15,992 nt of DNA from Muribaculaceae bacterium (GTDB taxonomy: Bacteria > Bacteroidota > Bacteroidia > Bacteroidales > Muribaculaceae): positions 1-15,992 of the forward strand of contig VSPO01000081.1 in assembly GCA_009775375.1 (NCBI GenBank), read 5' to 3'. Position numbers and translations under genes: made by a program. This document shows, piece by piece, positions 6,717 through 13,864 of the stretch. Numbering within the stretch: the first letter of the stretch is position 1; each line of letters opens with the position of its first letter. A model generated the notes under the pieces. It worked only from the letters and a program-made list of their open reading frames with translations. It searched no databases and was not told the DNA's origin.

Positions 6717-9622
6717 CCGCAGCGCAACAGAAATATTTTGCCTATTGGCTTACAAGGAGTCTGCCTTCTGACAGCCTCGGTAAGCTCACGGCATCTTTGC
6801 AAGATGCGCAGGTCGATTTGACCCCACACCAAATCGACGCGGCTCTTTTCGCTTTCAAGTCGCCGCTCTCAAAAGGCGCAATCCTCGCCGACGAGGTAGG
6901 GCTTGGCAAAACCATTGAAGCAGGAATAATCCTCTCGCAATTTTGGGCTGAACATCGCCGCCACCTGCTTATTATCGCCCCGGCTAACTTGCGCAAGCAG
7001 TGGGCGGCTGAACTTCAAGAAAAGTTCTTCTTGCCGTCTCGTATTCTTGAAGCAAAGACTTTCAACCGATACATCGAGGACGGCAATCTAAATCCGTTCA
7101 ACTGCGAGGAAATCGTCATTTGCTCATATCAGTTCGCAAAGACGAAAGCCCCATATCTCAAACAGACTAACTGGGATTTAGTGGTTATAGACGAGGCTCA
7201 CCGCCTCCGGAATGTCTATAAGCCAACCAATAAAATCTCCAACACAATAAAAAACGCGCTTGCCGACCGCAAGAAAATTCTCCTTACGGCAACGCCACTT
7301 CAGAACTCCATACTTGAACTTTACGGTCTGACAACCATTATCGACGATTACGCGTTTGGCGATCTTAAAAGTTTCAAGATGCAGTATAATCGTAATCTCG
7401 ATGATAACGATTATCAGAACTTGCGTCGTCGTCTTGCGCCGCTGTGCAAGCGGACACTGCGCCGCCAAGTTCTCGAATATGTGCGATACACAAAGCGCAT
7501 CGCCATATTGCAAGAGTTTTTTCCGACAAAACAGGAACAGGAGCTATATGATCTTGTTTCGGAGTATCTGCAACGCCCGCGCCTATATGCGCTGCCTAAC
7601 AGTCAGCGTCAGCTTATGACGCTTATACTCCGTAAACTCCTTGCTTCCTCTACCCACGCTATATATGGTACTCTCTGTGCCCTCATTGAAAAGTTGGAAG
7701 CGAAGCTCAAACGCCAAGGCGTTGTGCAGTCTGATGAAAATTTTTTCAAATATGACTATGAGGATTACGAGAGCGAAACCGAAGAATGGCTCGACGATGA
7801 AGAAGACGAGGACGAGCCGGACGAAGAAGAAATACTCTCGCCCGAAGACATTGAGCGCGTCAGACTGGAGATTAAAGACCTTGAAAAATTCCGCGACCTC
7901 GCTTTCAAGATTAAACGTAACTCAAAAGCCGAACAGCTTTTTGAGGGCTTAAATCAGGGCTTCGCTCAACTTGAAGTCCTCGGCGCACCGAAAAAAGCTC
8001 TCATCTTTACTGAATCACGCCGCACCCAAGACTTCCTTTTCGACCTGCTCGAAAAGAGAGGCTATAAGGGTAAAGTTGTGCTTTTCAATGGCTCAAACGC
8101 CGACAAACAGTCCACTGCCATTTACAAGGCGTGGAAAGAAAAGCACAAAGGCACTTCAAAGATTACAGGCTCGGCAACAGCCGATAAACGCGCAGCTCTT
8201 GTTGATTATTTCCGCGACGAAGCAACCGTCATGATTGCTACCGAAGCGGCAGCCGAAGGTATCAATCTGCAATTCTGCTCGCTTGTAGTCAACTATGATA
8301 TGCCGTGGAACCCACAGCGCATAGAGCAACGTATCGGACGTTGCCACCGCTACGGTCAGAACTTCGATGTCGTTGTTATCAACTTCCTCAATAAAGCCAA
8401 CGCCGCTGATGTCCGCGTCTATGAATTGCTCGACCAGAAGTTTCAGCTTTTCAATGGCGTATTCGGTGCTTCCGATGAAGTTCTCGGAGCAATCGGCAAT
8501 GGCGTTGATTTTGAAAAGCGCATAGCACAGATTTATCAGCTATGCCGCTCGCCCAAAGAGATTAAGGAGGCTTTCGACGCTCTGCAAGAGGAACTGCAAG
8601 AGCAGATTTCCGACAAGATGTTGAAAGCCCGCACAACCCTTTTAGAGAACTTCGACGAATCGGTTAAACAGAAACTCCGTAACGACCTTGCCGAAACCCG
8701 AGGTAACCTCGACGAGTTCGAGCAGACACTTTGGCAACTTACTCGCAGTTATTTCGCCGAATATGCCGACTTCAACGATGAAGACAACTCGTTCATCGTT
8801 CACCCGTTTGTAGATAACGGAGTTGTGAGTTGGTACCGTCGTTTCCCCGGTGAATATAGGATGGTAAGCTCGGAGCATCGGCGCACAACCAAGTTAGCCG
8901 ATGGTGTACGTCCTTACCGTATCGGCGACCCTCTCGCTCAATATATGCTCACGGGGCTTAAAGCCTCTCCTGTGCCAATCTCGGAAATAACCCTCGATTA
9001 CAGCAACTCACCGCTCAATGTTGCTCTTATCAAGCGACTTGTCGGTCAGTCGGGTTGGCTGACTGTCGAGCAACTTACCATTGATTCTTTTGAGAAAGAG
9101 GATATACTTCTCCACGCTTGTATCACCGACAAGGGAGAAACCGTTCCGTCCGATATTGCCGAGTATATGCTTCGGCTTCCCGGCTCGGAAGATCCCCTGA
9201 CCGCGGAACTGTCCGAATCGACAGCCACAGTTCTTGCTGATGCAATTACCGCCCAACGTGCGGGAATTACCTCAGCAAACGCCGAGCGCAATAACAATTT
9301 CTTCGAGGAAGAAATGGAAAAACTCGACAACTGGTCTGAGGACGTAAAAGCCGGTCTTGAAAAAGAACTGCGCGACCTTGACGCTGAAATCAAGCTCCGC
9401 AAAAGCGAGAGTAAAAAGACTTCGCGACTTGATGAAAAAGTGCGTCTGCAACGTCTTATCAAAGACCTTGAAAAGCGACGCAGTGAAAAGCGCCTCAATC
9501 TTTATCAAGCCCAAGATGATGTTGACGAAAAGAAAGAAACCCTCCTCGCCAAAGTCGAAGCTATGCTCGCTCAAAAGATTGAGCAAACTAAGTTAATAAC
9601 TTTTCATTGGAGGATAATATGA
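6707..9622 (+). CDS. SNF2/RapA-type DEAD/DEAH helicase of an Hma-like defence system
   Basis: A 971-residue superfamily 2 helicase, the first core gene of the defence operon. Domain order: N-terminal LTPHQIDAALFAF Q-motif-like region (38-50), Walker A DEVGLGKT (62-69), DEAH (162-165), TATPLQN (194-200), an acidic linker rich in Asp/Glu (about 350-378), the second RecA domain with FTESRRT (434-440), ATEAAAEGINLQ, and QRIGRCHRYGQ (541-551), then a long C-terminal region ending in a charged coiled coil (about 860-955) and FHWRII. All helicase motifs look intact, so it should be an active ATP-driven DNA translocase. Family members of near full-length similarity, as I recall them, stand beside a DNA methylase and a type III Res-like ATPase. 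The start MELTAAQQKYFAYWLTR matches the family N-terminus. The stop overlaps the next ATG (ATGA). Its precise antiviral role is unproven. Confidence 0.9.
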   Translation: MELTAAQQKYFAYWLTRSLPSDSLGKLTASLQDAQVDLTPHQIDAALFAFKSPLSKGAILADEVGLGKTIEAGIILSQFWAEHRRHLLIIAPANLRKQWAAELQEKFFLPSRILEAKTFNRYIEDGNLNPFNCEEIVICSYQFAKTKAPYLKQTNWDLVVIDEAHRLRNVYKPTNKISNTIKNALADRKKILLTATPLQNSILELYGLTTIIDDYAFGDLKSFKMQYNRNLDDNDYQNLRRRLAPLCKRTLRRQVLEYVRYTKRIAILQEFFPTKQEQELYDLVSEYLQRPRLYALPNSQRQLMTLILRKLLASSTHAIYGTLCALIEKLEAKLKRQGVVQSDENFFKYDYEDYESETEEWLDDEEDEDEPDEEEILSPEDIERVRLEIKDLEKFRDLAFKIKRNSKAEQLFEGLNQGFAQLEVLGAPKKALIFTESRRTQDFLFDLLEKRGYKGKVVLFNGSNADKQSTAIYKAWKEKHKGTSKITGSATADKRAALVDYFRDEATVMIATEAAAEGINLQFCSLVVNYDMPWNPQRIEQRIGRCHRYGQNFDVVVINFLNKANAADVRVYELLDQKFQLFNGVFGASDEVLGAIGNGVDFEKRIAQIYQLCRSPKEIKEAFDALQEELQEQISDKMLKARTTLLENFDESVKQKLRNDLAETRGNLDEFEQTLWQLTRSYFAEYADFNDEDNSFIVHPFVDNGVVSWYRRFPGEYRMVSSEHRRTTKLADGVRPYRIGDPLAQYMLTGLKASPVPISEITLDYSNSPLNVALIKRLVGQSGWLTVEQLTIDSFEKEDILLHACITDKGETVPSDIAEYMLRLPGSEDPLTAELSESTATVLADAITAQRAGITSANAERNNNFFEEEMEKLDNWSEDVKAGLEKELRDLDAEIKLRKSESKKTSRLDEKVRLQRLIKDLEKRRSEKRLNLYQAQDDVDEKKETLLAKVEAMLAQKIEQTKLITFHWRII

Positions 9623-10500
9623 GAAAACGACATAAAGTCTGTATCAATATTTTGTTCATTTTTGCCTTAATATTTGCTCTGTTTGTAATTATACCTATAA
9701 TGGTTAACATTATTATCGGTAGCACAATTAATCCAACGGCTATTCAGTTGAACGGCACAACGAGCGGTTGGCACAATTTTTGGGCTGTTTATCTCGGTGC
9801 CCTCATTGGGGCGTTTGTACCTTTCATAATACTTTACAAGACAATCAATAATAATAATAAAGAGAATTTCGCGAATCGACAGCTTCAAATTCGCACCATC
9901 GCATATCAAACACAAATACAGTGGGTTAATACTTTAAAAACCTCTATACAGCAAATTTATAGGGCGTTTAATGTCCTATGGCTTGATGAAATATATATAG
10001 TTTTCAAAGAAACATACGACCAAAATAATTCTGAGAACTACAAAATTGTTATTGCCAAAATTAAAGAAGTATGTGACCGCGTCAATGGGGCTACTGACAA
10101 TTTTAGACTAACATTTATTCGTGATAATGATTCGGAAGAGCAAAAATTCATTGAAGAGTTTGAAATTCTTAGAGAAACCTATTGTAACCTCGTCGGTGAT
10201 ATCTCCGCTTTATCTCAGATTTGCTTTCACAATGGGACAGACGATATGCTCAAAACTCAATTCCAAGCTGCTGTTGATGAACATAAATCCAAGAGTACAC
10301 AAACTAAAGATGACTCTCATCGTTTATGGTTTATTGCTGATAAATATTCAATGAAATTGAAATCAAAGAAAGCCTATATCGTAAAAGATTTAATTGAAGC
10401 ATACAACCCGATTTATATTTATGAATGGTGTAAAAATGTTCTTAAATATGAATCTGATAAAGCTAATATGATTTTAAATGACACAGAACAAGATAAATAA
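9619..10500 (+). CDS. Two-TM membrane protein embedded in the defence operon, unknown function
   Basis: A 293-residue protein I do not recognise as a named family. Two hydrophobic segments are clear: residues about 8-33 (ILFIFALIFALFVIIPIMV) and about 52-75 (WHNFWAVYLGALIGAFVPFIILY), joined by a short polar loop. About 218 residues follow, mostly helical and charged, probably cytoplasmic. This topology resembles membrane-anchored abortive-infection effectors (inference). I chose ATG 9619 over TTG 9607 because GGAGG at 9609-9613 sits 5 nt before it and it forms an ATGA overlap with the helicase stop. Its 3' end overlaps the methylase gene by 23 nt. Sampled GC is about 27-33%, well below the helicase. 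It separates two core genes, so it is probably cargo carried by the system. Confidence 0.75.
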   Translation: MRKRHKVCINILFIFALIFALFVIIPIMVNIIIGSTINPTAIQLNGTTSGWHNFWAVYLGALIGAFVPFIILYKTINNNNKENFANRQLQIRTIAYQTQIQWVNTLKTSIQQIYRAFNVLWLDEIYIVFKETYDQNNSENYKIVIAKIKEVCDRVNGATDNFRLTFIRDNDSEEQKFIEEFEILRETYCNLVGDISALSQICFHNGTDDMLKTQFQAAVDEHKSKSTQTKDDSHRLWFIADKYSMKLKSKKAYIVKDLIEAYNPIYIYEWCKNVLKYESDKANMILNDTEQDK

Positions 10501-12115
10501 ACTGGAACTTACATGGATTGGCAAGGAAGACGAGCCGCTTGCCATAGAACCGCGTCTGCTCCTTGACACTCCGGAATATAGTTTTGGGGAGATCGAAACC
10601 AGCACGCTTCCCAATGGGAAACCGTGGCCAGGCAATATGCTCATTCACGGCGACAATCTTCTTGCACTCCGCGCACTCATTGATACATTTGAGAATCAAG
10701 TCAAATGTATCTATATCGACCCTCCATATAACACTGGTAATGCGTTTACGCATTACGATGATGGGCTGGAACACTCCATTTGGCTCTCACTTATGCGAGA
10801 GCGATTGACACTTCTGCATAAGTTACTTAAGCCGGAAGGTTCCATTTGGATTTCCATAGACGCAGACGAAAGCCATTATCTTAAAGTGCTATGCGACGAA
10901 GTGTTTGGGCGCAGAAACTTCGTTGATGAAGTTATTTGGCAACGGTCATATTCGCCTATCAATCTCAAAAAAACGCTTTCCCGATGCCATGATACTATAC
11001 TTGTTTATACCAAGGAACGTACAGACAAGTTTGAATTGAATCGTCTGCCCCGTAGTGCAGAGGCAAACGACAGATATAAAAATCCTGATAACGACCCTCG
11101 CGGAATCTGGAAAGCAGGAGATTTATCAGTTGGACCTGCTGTGCAAGAAAACATTTATCCTATTACTACTCCTTCGGGGCGTGTTTGCTATCCCCCCGAG
11201 GGATATTCATGGCGACTTAATAAAGAACGATTCCAAGAATACGTTGATGATAATAGAATATGGTTCGGACCTGACGGCAATAATGTTCCGGCGATAAAGC
11301 GATTCATCACAGAGGTCAAGGATGGTATCGTAGCTATGACCTTTTGGCCGTATCAAGAAGTTGGTCATAATCAGGATGCGAAAAAAGAGATTAAAGCTCT
11401 AAACTTCGAGTCTATCTTTGATACTCCTAAACCAGAAAAGTTGATTGAACGTATTCTTATTTTGGGTTCTAACCCCGGGGACATCGTTCTTGACAGCTTC
11501 CTTGGATCTGGAACTACGTCAGCAGTCGCTCATAAGATGGGGCGCAGATGGATAGGAGTGGAACTTGGCGACCACGCTTACACTCATAGCGCAGTCCGCA
11601 TGAAAAAAGTTATAGAGGGCGAGCAAGGGGGCATCTCAAAGGCTGTAAATTGGCAAGGTGGTGGCGGCTTTAAGTTCTATGAACTTGCACCGAGCCTTCT
11701 AAATAAGGACAAATACGGCAACCTTGTAATCAACAAGGATTACAATGCCGATATGCTTGCCGCTGCTATGGCAAAGCATCAGGGCTTCACTTTCTCACCT
11801 GATCCCGAAATGTATTGGAAGCAAGGGTACAGCTCGGAGCATGACTTCATCTTCACTACCACCCAACTGATTACCGCTGAAATGCTCGAAACAATTCACG
11901 ACCAGTTGGGCGAGAATGAATCTCTCCTGATATGCTGCACCAAGTTTCAGCCGGAGTGTCGCGACAAATACTCGAATATCACCATCAAGAAAATCCCCAA
12001 AGTCCTTCTCGACACCTGCGAGTTCGACCACGACGACTACTCTCTCAACATCGTGTCAGTGCCCGAGATTGACGATGAGGAATGGGATGAAAATGAGGTA
12101 GAATTTAATTCCTAA
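10478..12115 (+). CDS. Site-specific N6-adenine DNA methyltransferase, type III Mod-like
   Basis: A 545-residue beta-type amino-methyltransferase. The catalytic motif DPPY (81-84, CIYIDPPYNTG) precedes the SAM-binding FLGSGTT (341-347), the order of beta-class N6-adenine enzymes of the type III Mod group. HYDDGLEHSIWLSLMRERL follows motif IV. Residues about 150-310 are probably the target-recognition region, and a family-specific C-terminal domain (about 395-545, FYELAPSLLNKDKYGN and SLLICCTKF) follows. It presumably marks self DNA so that the helicase/ATPase pair spares it (inference from family and context). It begins inside the end of the membrane-protein gene and ends 4 nt before the AAA ATPase gene. 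The N-terminal LELTWIGKE matches methylases I recall beside SNF2-type helicases in Hma-like loci. Recognition sequence cannot be read. Confidence 0.92.
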   Translation: MTQNKINKLELTWIGKEDEPLAIEPRLLLDTPEYSFGEIETSTLPNGKPWPGNMLIHGDNLLALRALIDTFENQVKCIYIDPPYNTGNAFTHYDDGLEHSIWLSLMRERLTLLHKLLKPEGSIWISIDADESHYLKVLCDEVFGRRNFVDEVIWQRSYSPINLKKTLSRCHDTILVYTKERTDKFELNRLPRSAEANDRYKNPDNDPRGIWKAGDLSVGPAVQENIYPITTPSGRVCYPPEGYSWRLNKERFQEYVDDNRIWFGPDGNNVPAIKRFITEVKDGIVAMTFWPYQEVGHNQDAKKEIKALNFESIFDTPKPEKLIERILILGSNPGDIVLDSFLGSGTTSAVAHKMGRRWIGVELGDHAYTHSAVRMKKVIEGEQGGISKAVNWQGGGGFKFYELAPSLLNKDKYGNLVINKDYNADMLAAAMAKHQGFTFSPDPEMYWKQGYSSEHDFIFTTTQLITAEMLETIHDQLGENESLLICCTKFQPECRDKYSNITIKKIPKVLLDTCEFDHDDYSLNIVSVPEIDDEEWDENEVEFNS

Positions 12116-12119
12116 GACT

Positions 12120-13211
12120 ATGATTGAAAAAATCAATATCTCAAACTATAAATCAATTCGCAATGCCGAAATTGATTTAAAGAAAATCAATATTCTAATC
12201 GGTCCAAATGGAGCCGGGAAGAGTAACTTTATCTCTTTCTTTGATTTAACACGGTACTTGCTCGAACAAAGGCTGGGCAGTTATTTGCTAGAACATGGCG
12301 GAATTGATTCTATGTTGTATCGAGGTAGGAAAGTTTCCGATAATATCTCTGCACTCATTGACTTTGAGAATCGAAATGCCTTTGTATTTAAGCTTAAACC
12401 TACTCAAGGGCCCAAAGCATATATTGAATATACCAAAGATTTTTTCAACAATCGCAACCTTGACGACAAGAGATATGAGGAGTCTTGGAATCCTCATATC
12501 TGGGATGTAAATGTTGAAGAGTCAGCAATTCTCACCAAACCGCAATGGCGAGCAGGGTATATACGAAGCTTTTTAAAGAGTTTCACTGTATATCATTTTC
12601 ATGATACAAGCCTTTCTTCTCCTATGAGGCAACTATCAAGAACAGGTGATAACGAGTATCTACGTCACGATGGTTCCAATCTTGCTGCATATCTATTCAA
12701 GTTAAAGAATACAGATATACGGTCCTTTAATTTGATTGAGGGAACGATCCGTTCGATTGCTCCATATTTTAAGGAATTCAAGTTAATTCCAAATAAAATC
12801 ATGGAAGGATTCATCGGCCTGGAATGGGAAGAACGAGATACAGATGTGTATCTTGATGCTACCAATTTTTCTGATGGCACCTTACGTTTTATTGCTTTAG
12901 CGACTCTTTTGTTACAGCCTGATTCGCCTAAGACTATTATTATAGATGAACCTGAATTAGGTTTGCATCCAGCGGCGATAATTAAACTTGGAGCACTGAT
13001 TAAGAGAGCTTCTATTTCCACGCAAATTATTATCGCGACACAATCGGTTGAGCTTATTAATAATTTTTCTATCAACGACCTGATTATTGTTGGACGAAAC
13101 GATAATCAGTCTACGTTCCATCGATTGAACGAGGATGACTTCTCTGAATGGAGAAATTCATATTCGGTGGGAGAACTTTGGGAAAAAAATATTATAGGAG
13201 GCAGACCGTGA
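12120..13211 (+). CDS. AAA_21/AAA_15-type (ABC/OLD-like) ATPase, embedded cargo
   Basis: A 363-residue stand-alone ABC-fold ATPase of the RecF/OLD-like group. N-terminal INISNYKSIRNAEIDL leads to Walker A GPNGAGKS (28-35). The signature region is FSDGTLRFIAL (250-260), Walker B is TIIIDEPELGLHP (272-284), and ATQSVELI (306-313) takes the place of the common THS switch. The C-terminus ends GELWEKNIIGGRP, a motif I associate with this family. No nuclease domain is fused. The next gene supplies a TOPRIM-like partner, as in two-gene ATPase-nuclease systems such as PARIS (AriA/AriB). It starts 4 nt after the methylase stop, and its stop overlaps the partner's start (TGATG). Sampled GC is 25-42%. 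A likely role is sensing infection and holding or releasing the effector (inference). Confidence 0.88.
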   Translation: MIEKINISNYKSIRNAEIDLKKINILIGPNGAGKSNFISFFDLTRYLLEQRLGSYLLEHGGIDSMLYRGRKVSDNISALIDFENRNAFVFKLKPTQGPKAYIEYTKDFFNNRNLDDKRYEESWNPHIWDVNVEESAILTKPQWRAGYIRSFLKSFTVYHFHDTSLSSPMRQLSRTGDNEYLRHDGSNLAAYLFKLKNTDIRSFNLIEGTIRSIAPYFKEFKLIPNKIMEGFIGLEWEERDTDVYLDATNFSDGTLRFIALATLLLQPDSPKTIIIDEPELGLHPAAIIKLGALIKRASISTQIIIATQSVELINNFSINDLIIVGRNDNQSTFHRLNEDDFSEWRNSYSVGELWEKNIIGGRP

Positions 13212-13864
13212 TGAAGCGATTATTTATAGTTGTCGAAGGGCAGACTGAAGAAGCCTTTGTCAATGAATTGATGTCACCATACTTTATTCAGAACGGAATC
13301 TATGATGTTCGACCTGTTCTTATCCAGACAAGCAAAGGGCACAAGGGTGGTTTCGTAAATTATGAACATCTGAAAAATGACTTATTCAGACTGCTCAGAT
13401 CGCAAGGTCAAGATGTGGTTGTATCAACATTTGTCGACTTTTTCAGATGTCCGGAATTACCAAATCAAGAAAAGATTGATGCCTTCCCGTCTCACTATCA
13501 AAAGGTAGAAGAAATGGAAAAGAGTATAGCTTTAGATATACATGATTGGCGCTTCATCCCATATATACAATTGCATGAATTTGAGGCACTCTTGTTTTCC
13601 GCATCTAATGGATTCGAAATGTACTTTGACGAAAAAATATCGAATAAAATTCAAGGAATAATTGATTCATTTGATAGTCCAGAGGATATTAACAGTGCAC
13701 CCGAGACAGCCCCATCTAAAAGATTGATTCGGATTATTCCGGACTATGACAAAGTTCTATATGGAAATATTGTCGCTCTGGAGGTTGGCTTGCCTATCAT
13801 ACTTGAAAAATGCCCAAGATTCAGAGCGTGGGTTGAATCGCTAATTCAAAGGTGTAGAGAATAA
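13211..13864 (+). CDS. DUF4276 family protein (TOPRIM-like putative nuclease effector)
   Basis: A 217-residue protein that matches my recollection of the DUF4276 family. Conserved features are the N-terminal strand with VVEGQTEE (7-14, acidic E9 and E13/E14), the VDFF region (D76), and PYIQLHEFEALLFS (117-130). The E...D arrangement resembles a TOPRIM-type metal site, so nuclease activity is plausible but not demonstrated. I chose ATG 13211 because it overlaps the ATPase stop (TGATG), has AGGAGG shortly upstream, and begins exactly at the conserved strand; the in-frame ATG at 13148 lies inside the ATPase gene and would add 21 unrelated residues. The stop overlaps the Res-like gene start (TAATG). 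Sampled GC is about 27%. Together with the ATPase it forms a two-gene module placed between core genes. Confidence 0.82.
   Translation: MKRLFIVVEGQTEEAFVNELMSPYFIQNGIYDVRPVLIQTSKGHKGGFVNYEHLKNDLFRLLRSQGQDVVVSTFVDFFRCPELPNQEKIDAFPSHYQKVEEMEKSIALDIHDWRFIPYIQLHEFEALLFSASNGFEMYFDEKISNKIQGIIDSFDSPEDINSAPETAPSKRLIRIIPDYDKVLYGNIVALEVGLPIILEKCPRFRAWVESLIQRCRE

Noticed and set aside
10478..12115. A GC mosaic marking a swapped target-recognition region in the methylase
   Set aside because: Hand-counted samples vary from about 33% to 55% along the whole gene without a clean step, so recombination is not supported.
13148..13210. Upstream ATG start for the DUF4276 gene
   Set aside because: It lies inside the ATPase gene. 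The ATG at 13211 has an AGGAGG upstream, forms a TGATG overlap and begins at the conserved strand.
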